Shown: positions 41,817 through 52,232 of the stretch, piece after piece | Layout: every line of letters begins with the position of its first letter | Position numbering within the stretch: position 1 is the stretch's first letter | NCBI GenBank assembly: GCA_956465555.1 | Contig: OY101115.1 | Span: 2,480,001 to 2,544,000 of the forward strand | Reading direction: 5' to 3' | DNA length: 64,000 nt | Origin: Nitzschia sp. pyKryTriq1 | Lineage: Eukaryota; Bacillariophyta; Bacillariophyceae; Bacillariales; Bacillariaceae | Position numbers and translations under genes: made by a program | Notes under the pieces: model-generated | The model's input: the letters and a program-made list of their open reading frames with translations, nothing else | Databases searched by the model: none | Told to the model about the DNA's origin: nothing

Positions 41817-43901
41817 ATGTCTGCTCCAGCCACCGAAAACGCTCCTGAAGGAACCCCTGCCGATGCTCCCCCCTCCGCCCCTGCCCCTGCTCCCATGCCT
41901 GGACCCTCTTCCGCTGTCGAGACTACGCCTTTTCATTCCGCCTCGCTTTACGTTGGAGATCTTGCCCCCGATGTGAACGAAAGTTTGTTGTTCGAGATTT
42001 TTAACGCTGTGGGACACGTCGCTTCGATCCGTGTGTGCCGTGACGCTGTCACCCGCCGTTCTCTCGGATACGCCTATGTTAACTACCATCAATTGAACGA
42101 CGCCGAGCGTGCCCTTGATACCATGAACTTTTCGATGATCAAGAGCAAGCCCTGTCGTATCATGTGGAGCCAACGTGATCCCTCGCTTCGTCGCTCTGGT
42201 GTTGGTAACATTTTCGTCAAGAACCTCCACGAATCGATCGATAACAAGCAGCTCTACGATACTTTCAGTCTCTTCGGTAACATTCTTTCGTGTAAGGTCG
42301 TCACCGACCGTGAGACTGGCAATTCTAAGGGATATGGATACGTGCACTATGAAACCGCAGAGGCCGCCAACGCTGCCATCGACAAGCTTGATGGTATGTT
42401 GATTGACGGACAAGAAGTCCAAGTTGGTCACTTTGTTCGACGCAACGAGCGTCCTGGACAGCACGATTGGACTAACTGCTACGTCAAGAAGATCCCTCTC
42501 GAGTGGGACGACGAGCGACTCAACAAGGAGTTCTCCCAGTATGGAGAAGTTGTGAGCGCTGCAGTTGCTATGGGCGTCCGAAAGACCATGCCGAAGAAGC
42601 CAGAACCCAAGGAGGGAGAAGAAGGAGGAGACGAGAAAACAGAAGAGAAGGAAGACGAACCGGAGGAAGAACCCGAGGAAGAGGACAACAAGGATGAGAC
42701 CGGCGACAAGAAGATCGAAACCCTCGGCTATGGCTTTGTTAATTTTGCCGATCACGAATCTGCTATGGCTGCTATCGAAGGTTTGAACGGCAGAAAGTTC
42801 AAGACCGTAGTTGACGGGGAAGAGATCGAACAAGAAATTTTTGTTGGACGTGCCCAAAAGAAAGCCGAACGTGAGCGTGAACTTAGAGCAAAATACGAAG
42901 CAGAGAAGATGGACCGTATTTCCAAGTTCCAAGGAGTCAACCTTTACATCAAAAACCTTGACGATACGGTCACCGACGACCAGCTTCGTGATGAGTTCTC
43001 TGTCATGGGAACGATCACGTCGGCCCGAGTGATGAAGGACATGAAGGATGGCCGATCTCGAGGATTCGGCTTTGTTTGCTTTTCGACCCCAGAAGAAGCC
43101 ACCCGCGCTGTAAATGAGATGAATGGCAAAATTGTGTCCAACAAGCCGATCTTCGTTGCGCTTGCTCAGCGCAGAGATGTCCGTCGCGCCCAGCTGGAGG
43201 CGCAGCATGCCAGCCGAGTTGGACCCGGTGGTCCTGGCCAGCCCGGTATGATGCGGGGACCTATGGGCGGACCGATGGGATACCCCGGCATGCCCATGTA
43301 CATGCAACGACCTGGACCCGGTGGTGCAATGCAGCCCGCCTACCCAATGGCCATGCCCCAAATGATGGGACCAGGTGGCCGGGGAGGTCAAAGACCTGGC
43401 TACCCTATGATGCAAGGGGCGGGCCGTGGTGGCTACCCAATGCCCTATGGTGGAATGATGCCGCAGCAGCAAGGCCGAGGAGGAGGTCGAGGTGTTCCTC
43501 AAGGAAGAGGTGCTGGACGAGGCCGGGGACCCGGTGGTCCTATGCCAGGCCGAGGCCCGGCTGGTGGTCAACAGATCAAGTTCAACCAGCAAGCCCGAAA
43601 TGCCGGGCAACCGATGCCAGCGCAGGCCCCTCCTGCGCAGCAACAAATGATGTCAGAAGGCGCTCTTACTGCCAGTGCGCTTGCTTCTGCCTCTCCAGAA
43701 ATGCAAAAGAACATGATTGGAGAGCGACTCTACCCTCTTATCCACCAGTCACAACCTGACTTGGCTGGAAAGATTACCGGTATGCTTTTGGAGATGGACA
43801 ATAGCGAGCTTCTCCACCTTTTGGAGAGTCCTGAAGCCCTGGGCTCCAAAATCTCGGAAGCGCTTCAAGTGCTCGAAGCGCACCAGGCATCCGATTCGTA
43901 A
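41817..43901 (+). CDS. PABP: Cytoplasmic poly(A)-binding protein
   Basis: A single exon encodes 694 residues from the ATG at 41817. Four RRMs are clear: RRM1 from about residue 42 (S-L-Y-V-G-D-L-A), RRM2 (N-I-F-V-K-N-L), RRM3 (N-C-Y-V-K-K-I-P) and RRM4 (N-L-Y-I-K-N-L). A Gly/Met/Pro/Arg-rich linker follows, then the MLLE domain at about 635-690 (R-L-Y-P-L-I, then K-I-T-G-M-L-L-E-M). It binds mRNA poly(A) tails and supports translation and mRNA stability; MLLE binds PAM2 motifs. RRM3 is split by an acidic insert of about 40 residues (259-300), unlike most PABPs. A 616-codon antisense frame is a codon-bias artefact and suggests high expression. Confidence 0.96.
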   Translation: MSAPATENAPEGTPADAPPSAPAPAPMPGPSSAVETTPFHSASLYVGDLAPDVNESLLFEIFNAVGHVASIRVCRDAVTRRSLGYAYVNYHQLNDAERALDTMNFSMIKSKPCRIMWSQRDPSLRRSGVGNIFVKNLHESIDNKQLYDTFSLFGNILSCKVVTDRETGNSKGYGYVHYETAEAANAAIDKLDGMLIDGQEVQVGHFVRRNERPGQHDWTNCYVKKIPLEWDDERLNKEFSQYGEVVSAAVAMGVRKTMPKKPEPKEGEEGGDEKTEEKEDEPEEEPEEEDNKDETGDKKIETLGYGFVNFADHESAMAAIEGLNGRKFKTVVDGEEIEQEIFVGRAQKKAERERELRAKYEAEKMDRISKFQGVNLYIKNLDDTVTDDQLRDEFSVMGTITSARVMKDMKDGRSRGFGFVCFSTPEEATRAVNEMNGKIVSNKPIFVALAQRRDVRRAQLEAQHASRVGPGGPGQPGMMRGPMGGPMGYPGMPMYMQRPGPGGAMQPAYPMAMPQMMGPGGRGGQRPGYPMMQGAGRGGYPMPYGGMMPQQQGRGGGRGVPQGRGAGRGRGPGGPMPGRGPAGGQQIKFNQQARNAGQPMPAQAPPAQQQMMSEGALTASALASASPEMQKNMIGERLYPLIHQSQPDLAGKITGMLLEMDNSELLHLLESPEALGSKISEALQVLEAHQASDS

Positions 43902-44578
43902 ACGACCAACGCTCCTCCCGGTAGCAGCTATTGGGATAGTCAAAGGCCTACCATGCTTGATTAGTGTAAATTAGACTCATTCTCCCAAAGACAACGCCGT
44001 ACAATAGTAGTGATCGATTCTTCAATCGCTTCCTGGTGGTATCCAATCTACTAGACTCCTACTTACATCACAGAAGAGTAGCCACTCACGGTAGAGAACT
44101 TATCATGGAAGTACTCATTCAGTTTCTGGCCGTGCCAAAAAGCCCAGAGGCGGTCTCTACTCTACTTGAGTCTCTCTAGAGTCTCTAGTAGAGGAGAGTA
44201 CAAATAATAACAATAAACAAGGTACTCTATTACAGCAGATAGATACTACTACCGGTAGTAGAGGACGATGGAGTGGAACGGACGGCGGACAGGAACCCTC
44301 CAACTACCGTTACGCACACTCACCACTCACCACTCACGACGACGCACACGGGGCGAGATCGATCGATCATCGAAGAAAAGGCGTGCGCGGCGGCGCCGCC
44401 GCCACGGCACGCGATGTTGACTATTTTCTCGTTTCGTAACGAGGATACAAGTATCAGTATGTGTTGTCGGCTCTCGCCTCTCGCACTTGTTGCATACTGC
44501 AAATCTTTAGAATATCCCATCAACACTAACGCACTTCATTGCTCCATTCAGTCCGGAGAATAAGATAGAGAAGGACCG
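43902..44578. promoter_or_regulatory. Intergenic region with palindromes and a GC-rich hairpin
   Basis: This 677 bp gap has the 16 bp palindrome CTACTACCGGTAGTAG at 44246-44261 and a strong GC hairpin at 44381-44412. CTCTACT/AGTAGAG words fill 44155-44200. No gene was recognised. Confidence 0.45.
44381..44412 (+). repeat. GC-rich hairpin in probable 5' UTR of the KH gene
   Basis: GCGTGC pairs with GCACGC, and GCGGCGGC with GCCGCCGC, separated only by CACG on one side. It sits about 170 nt before the KH-gene ATG. It would be very stable if transcribed. Confidence 0.7.
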
Positions 44579-46749
44579 ATGTCGGAAACGGAAGAAACAG
44601 CCAACGCGGAAAAGAGAGAGCGTCCGGAGGAAACCGAGGATAAGGCAGAAGGTAGGCGTTGTCGATAATCGTCTGGGACGAATGAAAAAAATGAATGAAT
44701 ACCCTGCAAATACTGAAGTCTCACCCAACGTTGATGTTTCATCTATCTCTCAGAGCCTCCTTCGAAACAACAGAAAGTGTCCGACGATTCAAAAGTAGAC
44801 GATGGAAAGACTGCGGAAGAGGATGATAAGGTCGCACCTGCAACAGTTGAACCAACCTCGGAGGAGACAAAAACAGCCGAAGGAAAGGTGGTAGAAGAGA
44901 CACCAGAGCCGAAAGTAGAACCCGCAAACGATGCAGAAAAGACGACAGAAACAGTGGATACACCAGCTCCTGCACCAGCAGTGGAAGAAGTCAAAGCTCC
45001 TGCGGCCACTGCCCCCGTGCCGGTACCAGCTCCCGCTCCAGCTGCCGCCAGCGCTCCAGCCGCACCGGATGTACCAACTGCTGCAAATGCATCCAGTGTG
45101 CCTGCGGGACTTCCCCCTTTATCGGCGTCTAATCCCGATGCTCCGGTAGAAGAACGTGGCACAGTTTCGGCTCTCTATGTTGGACGAGTTATTGGGAAAG
45201 GTGGAGGTACGTTCTTCAAACTCAACACAGTTTTTCCTATGAGATTTCTCTAACGCTCTCGAATGATGTTTAGAAATGATCCGTGATCTTCAAGCGAGAT
45301 CTTCTTGCCGGATTGATGTGGACCAGAATGTTCCACAGGGGCAGCCCAGGGTGATTACCTACAGAGGAACACGCCGCACTGTTGACTTTGCAAAAAAACT
45401 TGTACACATGCTTTGTCAAGAAAATGCATCAGAAACAGACCTTCCCTTGGGAGAAGCAAAACGGGAATTCCTCATCGTACCTGCATCATCAGTCGGAAAG
45501 ATCATCGGCAGAGGTGGCGAAATGATTAGGGAACTGCAGGCTCGATCTCAAGCAAAGATTCAAGTAGATCATAATAGCCACAATGGAATGGATCAACAGA
45601 AGCACGTGACCATGACAGGGACCCCCCAAGCTGTGACGAAAGCCAAGGAGATGATATTATTTCTTGTGGCGAACCCACTTATGGACGCTATGCAAAGCAT
45701 CAACATGCTTGTCGAGGACAAACTTCAGCGAGGTGGCATTTGGGGATCGGGACCGCCATATCCTAACTTGCCAAACATGGGACAGAACATGCAACCCGAT
45801 GTAGGCGCGGGTGCGGGTGGTGGAGGCTACGGGTATGACCAGCAGCCACACTATGGAGGCTACCAGGCACCCCCAGCTCACCAACCATATGCCGCTGCTC
45901 CTACACCATATGCCGCTGCTCCTACACCATATGCTGCACCACCACAAGCCTATCAACAGCCTGTAGCAGCAACACCGTACGGTCAGTACGGTGTTGCTGC
46001 GGGTGGCGGCGGTACGGAAATTGAAGTTTTTTATGCGGCGAAAAACTTTATGGGGAGAATCATTGGTTCCAAAGGAGTCACGATTAACGACCTCCAGCGC
46101 CGTTCTGGTGCAGATCTGCAAATTAATCAGGACGTGCCACCCGGTCGCGAATGCGAAATTACAATCCGTGGACCTCGGCCAGCTATCGAGACAGCGAAAC
46201 AAATGTTAAGGGAAATCATCGAAGTTGGTAAGTTCGATCCCTCCTTGAAGTATACTGTACAGTGGATAAATATCCAATTGTGCTCACAATTTTAATCTTG
46301 CTCAACAGGCCCAAATCACCCTTACGCTGGTGGCGGACGTAAGTTTCTATCCGTTTGCCGAAAGATAAAATGAAAAGCCCTATCGGTTCGCTTACCCATT
46401 CTTATTCCATTTTACAGCGCCAGCAAACTCAGGGGGCTATCAGCAGGGTGCCTACGGTCAACAGCCGGGGCCATACGGACACCAAAATCAACAGCAAGGA
46501 GGGTACAATCAAGGATACGGTCAGAGTTACGGCCAGCAACCACAAGCATACAACCAAGGATACCAAGCTCCGACTCAGGCATATCAACAGCCGCACGCAC
46601 CATACCAGCAAACTCCTGCTCCTTATGCACCCCTGGTTGCTGCTCCAGTGTCTGAATGGAAGTCAGCTTCATCTCCCGATGGACAAGTTTACTATTACAA
46701 CGAAAGGACCGGGCAGACTCAGTGGGAAAAACCGTTGGGCATGCCATAG
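44579..46749 (+). CDS. RNA-binding protein with three KH domains and a C-terminal WW domain (FUBP/KSRP-like)
   Basis: Five exons, 44579-44651, 44754-45206, 45274-46227, 46309-46338 and 46418-46749, total 1842 nt or 613 residues; exon 4 is only 30 nt. An acidic, then Ala/Pro-rich N-terminus precedes KH1 (about 164-232, G-K-G-G loop), KH2 (245-320, G-R-G-G) and KH3 (423-490, G-S-K-G). Between KH2 and KH3 is a Tyr/Pro/Ala region with an exact 21 bp duplication. A Gln/Tyr/Gly-rich low-complexity part follows. The WW domain (about 580-613) has W-K-S and Q-W-E-K-P. The layout resembles FUBP/KSRP regulators of transcription, splicing and mRNA decay. Intron 2 falls inside the KH1 GxxG loop. Confidence 0.85.
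45885..45926 (+). repeat. Exact 21 bp tandem duplication
   Basis: Two identical 21 bp units, 45885-45905 and 45906-45926, encode P-Y-A-A-A-P-T twice in the linker of the KH protein. Identity at third codon positions suggests a recent event. Confidence 0.9.
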
Positions 46750-47247
46750 AGAGGTTTGGCACTGGTTTGCAGTTTGGTTCCGCGCATGAATTTCTCTGTC
46801 TGCTTGCTGACTGTGCTCATGCGTCTAAAACTTGTGACGACGACGATGCTGATGATTTTATGATTATGATGTTTGTTGCAGTTCATTTGGATGTTTGTGT
46901 GACGTGATGATGATGATGATGATAATTCTGTTGCTTTCCCCACTCGCTTGTTTTTGAATTGTTGCGATTGAGTTGGGTTAATTGATTGATGATTCATTCT
47001 CTTGTCCAGTTGTCTCGTACGCGAACAACATTTAATAATCAACTTCTTTGCTTGTTTCGGATATCGAAATCTCTAGGTCACGACCACTACCTGGTGAACT
47101 ATCGGTCATGGATTTTGGGGAAGTAATAGGGTGGAAACATTTAAAACCAGAAAAGTAGTTCTAAAAGTAAAGACAAGAAAGAATAATTGTTGGACTTTCA
47201 AAAGCTAGCAGATTCGAAATGCTACATTACCGTGGTAGTGTAAACCT
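46750..47247. other. Convergent intergenic region
   Basis: This 498 bp gap lies between two stop codons. A (GAT)n run lies at about 46906-46923. It must contain both 3' UTRs; nothing else was recognised. Confidence 0.4.
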
Positions 47248-48618
47248 CTATCGACGTTGTCGCTTCCGCGGTGGCGAATGAGTGTGACCGCCGCCGCCTC
47301 CGCCACCACCATGTCTGGGGGCATTTAGCGGCTTGAGTCGGGTGAGGGTTGCTCGTTTTCTCATCTCGTCGGTGGGTGGTAAGATCGACGCCAATATAGA
47401 AACCGCTGGTTGAGCAGGCACCGTCACATAGCTCAGCAGTACCTTGAAGGCAATCTCAAATGATCGCTGAATCAATGATATCCGCCACGATGGCGCCCCA
47501 ACATCCATTTTTGGCTCCAAAGGGTTCTCCATGGCGAAACTAAATGGTCGGTCGGGCTGCCAAAAGTCTTCTTTCCGGTCTGTCGCGCCCTTGGGAAAAT
47601 AATGTCCATCAAAGCGCACGGATACTCCTACAGTGACATAGTTAAAGTCCATGCTGTACAGTTCGAAGAACTCGACCAACAGAGCGCCTAGATTGTAGTT
47701 GGTAGGCATGCGGTTGTAGAGGAATTCGCGCTCCCTCTGTTGTAGAAAAGATACAATCATCATTTGTAGCATGAAACTCCCCATCCCACCCGAGTACGGC
47801 TGATTCGTACCCCGAGCCGCCAAGAAGTATTTGAGAACAAAAGTGAGCGGTCGTAACGGAGGAAGCGCGTCCATATATGCATGCATCAACTTTGCTGCCT
47901 GAACTCCCGTCTTTTGATTGAAACAGATATCGACCGCAATGTCAGTGGGTCCATGTCGGAACTTGACCAGTGGTACCCGAGTATTTGGAATGACTTCGAG
48001 GTAGGCTAGGTCGCTCAACCATTCATCACGAAGAGCTCCCGCCAGTCGATCTAGTGGGGATCCTGATGCAGCATCCCAGTTCTCCATATCCTTGAGCTCT
48101 TGTTCTTTTGATATTATCACCTTACCGTCCTCGCCTTCGGGCGCCGAGGTTTCGGTATCCTTTTCGCTCAGTTGAATCGCAATATCAATATCCGAGGATG
48201 GTAGACACAGCCCTGTCGCCTGAGAACCAAAGACGTCTACTTGACAGTCCTTGAACACTTTCTTGGCAAGGACCGTAAAGCGCTGCACCAGATCATCGCG
48301 TTCTTTCATTTCTTCTGGATGAGGCTCCATTAACTTGCAAAAGCCTACGATTTCATTGTGCAAAGCCACCAAGAGGTTGCTTCGCTCGTGATTCACGTGT
48401 TGAGTCGTCATCCAAGGAGGCAAATCACGCTGGCGATCATATACTGCTCCAAAAGCTTGATCATTCTCCTCACTTTGCGAATTCCCATCATCGTCTTCGT
48501 CGTCATCGTCATCATCGCCGACGCCCTCCAGAGTCACAAAATCTTCTTCGAGATCGTCTTCTGCGTCGTCCTTGGAGGAGGATAATAATTCTTCTTCTTT
48601 GCGCTCTTCGTCGGACAT
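47248..48618 (-). CDS. TRF4: Non-canonical poly(A) polymerase, TRF4/5 (PAPD5/7)-like
   Basis: A single exon encodes 456 residues. The very acidic first 55 residues are followed by D-L-P-P-W, a known start of the Trf4 core. The nucleotidyltransferase site is F-G-S-Q-A-T-G, then S-D-I-D-I-A-I (Asp143, Asp145), with the third Asp at about 230 in D-I-A-V-D-I-C-F. The PAP-associated domain has P-Y-S-G-G-M-G-S-F-M-L. A Gly-rich, basic tail ends R-K-R-Q-R-R, a likely nuclear signal. In the TRAMP complex this enzyme adds short A tails that send nuclear RNAs to the exosome, with MTR4. MTR4 and RRP46 are nearby on the same strand. Confidence 0.92.
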   Translation of the reverse strand: MSDEERKEEELLSSSKDDAEDDLEEDFVTLEGVGDDDDDDEDDDGNSQSEENDQAFGAVYDRQRDLPPWMTTQHVNHERSNLLVALHNEIVGFCKLMEPHPEEMKERDDLVQRFTVLAKKVFKDCQVDVFGSQATGLCLPSSDIDIAIQLSEKDTETSAPEGEDGKVIISKEQELKDMENWDAASGSPLDRLAGALRDEWLSDLAYLEVIPNTRVPLVKFRHGPTDIAVDICFNQKTGVQAAKLMHAYMDALPPLRPLTFVLKYFLAARGTNQPYSGGMGSFMLQMMIVSFLQQREREFLYNRMPTNYNLGALLVEFFELYSMDFNYVTVGVSVRFDGHYFPKGATDRKEDFWQPDRPFSFAMENPLEPKMDVGAPSWRISLIQRSFEIAFKVLLSYVTVPAQPAVSILASILPPTDEMRKRATLTRLKPLNAPRHGGGGGGGGHTHSPPRKRQRR

Positions 48619-49362
48619 GATGGTGCCTGCTCTACTACAAGTAGCTAGATTTTACTGAATAGACAGTCTACCCCTCTCGAACTGCGGTTCAATGTGGTGT
48701 GTACGTAGATGTATATACTTGTACCGGTGCAGTAGACTACAGGATGATTGATGAGCCGTCTTGTTTCACAGGAACCAAAAGAGCAGGGTCCAGGAACGCA
48801 GCTTTTCGGTTTTCATTATTGTCGCTCGGCGCTTCCAACTACTTGTCACTTGCTATTAATAAGTTGTACAGTAAAAGTTACCTCGGAATGGATGTGTACG
48901 TCAGTGCGTCGTCGGTCCGCGGGTGGTTTTGACAGGGTTTTGATCCGTCCTCGCTCGCTCCCTCTCCATCATCCTCCGATCCATCCGATTGTACCTGTTG
49001 ATTAATTCGATTAACTACCCAAATCGATCAACCCTTCCTTGAACGAAATCAAACCTACACTCGCTTGACACTTCACTTCGTACCAATTACCAATCTCTCT
49101 ACTAGCTAGTAGTAGCTCTAGAGAGCTCTAGCTCTAGTTAGAGTAGAGAGAACCTCTTCACAGTATAATACTGTAGAGCTATGTGCTCTCACTTCTGAAA
49201 TCTAATACAGTACACGTACGAGTAGTAAACGTACTGCGCTCCATTTCTCAAAAAGGCGAGCCTGAGATACTATGATACTTTCCTGTGATTTTCTTGGAGG
49301 GGCATTCATCGAAATCTAAGGTTGTCATTGATTCACTACTCTAGACTGGGACTACAAGGAAT
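48619..49362. promoter_or_regulatory. Intergenic region with large imperfect palindrome
   Basis: This 744 bp gap holds the TRF4-like promoter. Near 49097-49152 a run of CTAG/CTAGAG words is framed by CTCTCTACT and AGTAGAGAG arms, forming an imperfect cruciform. GTACGAGTA occurs near 49217. No gene was recognised. Confidence 0.4.
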
Positions 49363-50082
49363 CTATTTAGACCATAAAGTTTGGGATTCCCGTGTGACCT
49401 TTTGCTCTACGGCGAGTCTCCAAAACGCAACAATCGCTGGACCAGCCTTGGCAGCCACTTGGACACATGCCAGAATCTTTTCTATTGGAAGACCGCTCCC
49501 CGTGGTATGACTCCCCAAAATCTTATCTGGTTGAGTGCTCTCATTCACTAGCACAATTACGGACGTATTGGCTTCTTCCTCTTCGGCACGAGAGGGATCC
49601 AGAAATATTGTCGAATTTTTCGACGACAGAATTGCTGTATCAAGCACCAAACACGTCGTTGCTACTGGAAGATAGAGTAATTCTACACCCGCGTCCATCA
49701 GCGCAGCCACTGCAGCGTGAAGTAGGCACGAGAGTAATGATCCGTCTGCTTGAATGATTTGCAGCACGACCTCTACCACGGATCTTGGATACCGATCACG
49801 GTCCACACACGCCGAAAGAACGTTGCACAAGAACTCCCCCCATTCGTATTCAAGTGCCGACATTTTGTCCTGCCGACCCGATTTTATGACAACTGATACG
49901 ATCGCCTTTTCTTCTTCCTTGTTCATGTTCAGAGGGGCAATAGGCCCATGGATGGCAGCCATCACATGGGTGAATCCTGACTTCCACAGTGCGGATCCAT
50001 CGGCATTCTGTAAGGTGGATAATTCGCACGATAGCGGGCGAAGTGTGCCTTCGCTAGCTCTTCCATCTGCTCGTAGACCCAT
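49363..50082 (-). CDS. RRP46: RNA exosome core subunit RRP46 / EXOSC5
   Basis: A single exon encodes 239 residues. It starts R-A-D-G-R and continues R-P-L-S-C-E-L-S, N-A-D-G-S-A, A-A-I-H-G-P, then L-Q-I-I-Q-A-D-G-S-L-L-S-C and A-A-L-M-D-A-G-V: an RNase PH-type fold matching EXOSC5. In eukaryotes this ring subunit is catalytically dead and shapes the channel that feeds RNA to the nuclease. It is of normal length (about 235). An alternative is another RNase-PH-like subunit (MTR3, RRP41), but the S-L-L-S-C block favours RRP46. Confidence 0.85.
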   Translation of the reverse strand: MGLRADGRASEGTLRPLSCELSTLQNADGSALWKSGFTHVMAAIHGPIAPLNMNKEEEKAIVSVVIKSGRQDKMSALEYEWGEFLCNVLSACVDRDRYPRSVVEVVLQIIQADGSLLSCLLHAAVAALMDAGVELLYLPVATTCLVLDTAILSSKNSTIFLDPSRAEEEEANTSVIVLVNESTQPDKILGSHTTGSGLPIEKILACVQVAAKAGPAIVAFWRLAVEQKVTRESQTLWSK

Positions 50083-50720
50083 TGTTGACTTTGTGAGCAG
50101 AGATTGCGATCGAGGGGATATTTGGAGATGATTGTGTAGCGTGATACAAATAATCGTCTCGACGCCAATGGGCTTGAGGAAATCCCATGGTTGGATTCTT
50201 GCTCGCGTTGAGCATTATTTTGCCGTGTTGTTTTTGCTTCAGAAATTTGGGTGGTCGTGCGTCGTGCGTGCTCGCGTATAAGAAGTTTAGGTCCGTTTAG
50301 TCGTTTTAAATCAAATAAGAGTACTCTTAGTCGTCTACTCTCTACTTGATACCAGAGAGAGAGGGGACTCAACAACCACTAACCACTACTTGACTATCAA
50401 TACGAAGCGGTCTGATAGCTAGTAGAGAGGTTTGATGTGATACGAAAACAATAGAGGCGGTATTTTACCTACCCGGTATGTACGCTCTTCAACTGCAATT
50501 CGTAGTATTGTAAGAATCTCCTCTTCAGCGCCCAACGAGGAAACATGCCTGCGGAACTCGAAGAAACCTTCGTGTCGGAATTCGATGTTGGCTCAAGCCC
50601 GTTCTTCCACACGATCTCGAAGACTCTCATAGATTGACTTTAGAGTCACTTGAATATATATCCCTGTGACGATGCCTGCTGAAATTTGGAGGCTGCTATT
50701 CAATTTAATGCCCTTCATGC
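50083..50720. other. Intergenic region, nothing recognised
   Basis: This 638 bp gap holds the RRP46 promoter and the 3' flank of the Myb gene. CTAGTAGAG and CTCTACTT words occur around 50335-50430. No exact TACCGGTA, gene or RNA was recognised. Confidence 0.4.
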
Positions 50721-51509
50721 TTATACTTGATCTAGAGCAGGTGGCTTTGAATTGCCAGCGTCGTTGTCTCTTGATAATCTCTCAGCTTCAGTACGCTCTT
50801 GCATCAGATGCTGCGTCATGGAAAGGAAAAGCCCCATTACAAATGTCATGGAAACTCCGAGAGAGGTATTTTTCTCTTCTTCTGTCAACTCTGGAAAAGG
50901 TATCCCCGTACCAGCAAAGTTTTCAACGTATTCGGAAACATCTTTGCGAAATAGCTGCGACGACATAGAGGTCGCCCCATTAACAATTTGATCGTTCTTG
51001 GCGGAGCTTGAATTTTCATTCAAGACGGCGTAGCTCAAAAAGGCCGCAGCATCACCGCCGAGCAATTTCTTGCATCCCATCATTTCTAACAAAGCGAGTG
51101 GCGAGCTTCCAGCGTGAGTTCCGACCCCAGCACAACCAACCGCTTTCAACCTCGCCAGGAAGGCATCATATTCGTCAATGAAGTCTTGCCTTGACTTGTC
51201 CTTGCTATTCCTGTACTTCTGTAGCTTGCTCTTTACCCTTTCACTTGTAATCGCTTTTGATTTCTCAGTCATATTCTCCAGTATCACGGCAGGCGACGAG
51301 TTTCGCAAGCCAATATCGAAGACTGCAGAAACAAATTCTTTATGAAATTCGTCGCTCCATTCTTGGTCGTCGGAATTGGTGTTGATTTTGTGTGCCTTTC
51401 CAGCAGAGGCATGTTCCGAAGAAGTGTCATCTTCGCTCTCTCGATTCCTCTTTTTCGAACCATTGAAAATATTCATCGTGTTGTCATCAGCAGGGCGGTG
51501 ATCGTCCAT
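50721..51509 (-). CDS. Myb-like (GARP/SHAQKYF-type) transcription factor
   Basis: A single exon encodes 262 residues. A charged N-terminus with K-K-R-N-R, a possible nuclear signal, precedes one Myb/SANT-like repeat at about 50-110: W-S-D-E-F-H-K-E-F, then the third helix R-V-K-S-K-L-Q-K-Y-R, close to the SHLQKYR motif of plant GARP factors. The next stretch (K-D-K-S-R-Q-D-F-I-D-E-Y-D) recurs in diatom proteins of this class, from memory. The rest is unassigned, with a Met/Phe-rich helix (M-T-F-V-M-G-L-F-L-S-M). It should bind DNA as a regulator; targets are unknown. Confidence 0.8.
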   Translation of the reverse strand: MDDHRPADDNTMNIFNGSKKRNRESEDDTSSEHASAGKAHKINTNSDDQEWSDEFHKEFVSAVFDIGLRNSSPAVILENMTEKSKAITSERVKSKLQKYRNSKDKSRQDFIDEYDAFLARLKAVGCAGVGTHAGSSPLALLEMMGCKKLLGGDAAAFLSYAVLNENSSSAKNDQIVNGATSMSSQLFRKDVSEYVENFAGTGIPFPELTEEEKNTSLGVSMTFVMGLFLSMTQHLMQERTEAERLSRDNDAGNSKPPALDQV

Positions 51510-52149
51510 GGTCCCTGGTTCCCCCCTACGTGGTCAAACTGTGAATAGAATGCTTGTTGCAATGAGAATGAGAATACTGGTATTCGTCTCGTTGTTACAG
51601 TAGATTTGTGTCGGTTCTGCAGTTGCAAGAATTTTCACTACTACCGGTACCGTATTATTTTAGTCGGTGGATGTTAGCAGGGAGTTTGAGTCTGAGAGTT
51701 GTTGCAGTAATTCGCGCCACGTGTGTAGCCTAACTATGTACTGATGGTGGTGTGTGTTATCGTGGGGGGGCATGTACCGGTAGTACCGGTATGCATCATC
51801 GCCCGTTGCACTTTCGTTTTGCCAAAAAATAAATGTTGGTCGCCCACTATTTATGCTCTTGCTATTATTAACCACCGGAATCGCTTACTGCATGCTACTG
51901 GTAGCAAACCACGAATTGTGCGTGAATCGAATCTAAAATACTTCATGTTGAGAATAATACAGCAACTATGTTGTTAAATGCGTCCAGTAGACTTCACATA
52001 AATAATATAGCATGCGTTTATTTATTATTACCGTCCGGAAGGAGTAATTTCAAATTATTTATGCAGCATCAAAAGCCGCTACAGCACATCATTGCGTCCG
52101 TACCGGTATCGATAATCCGAGCAAGGTCAAGATGTTGAGGACGAGGACC

Positions 52150-52180
<31 letters not shown>

Positions 52181-52232
52181 CATTGATGTAACATAATGTG
52201 GAGTCGCCGTCACAGGCCATTTGCTAGCGCCT
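51510..52232. other. Intergenic region with several TACCGGTA and a (TTG)10 repeat
   Basis: This 723 bp gap has TACCGGTA at 51642-51649 (133 bp before the Myb-gene ATG), 51775-51782, 51784-51791 and 52101-52108. A (TTG)10 microsatellite lies at 52150-52180. No gene was recognised. Confidence 0.5.
52150..52180 (+). repeat. (TTG)10 microsatellite
   Basis: This is an uninterrupted trinucleotide run in the 3' flank of the secreted-protein gene. Confidence 0.9.

Noticed and set aside
41796-43646. 616-codon open frame antisense to PABP
   Set aside because: It mirrors the PABP reading frame and has no recognisable domain. Strong codon bias in a highly expressed gene leaves the opposite frame open.
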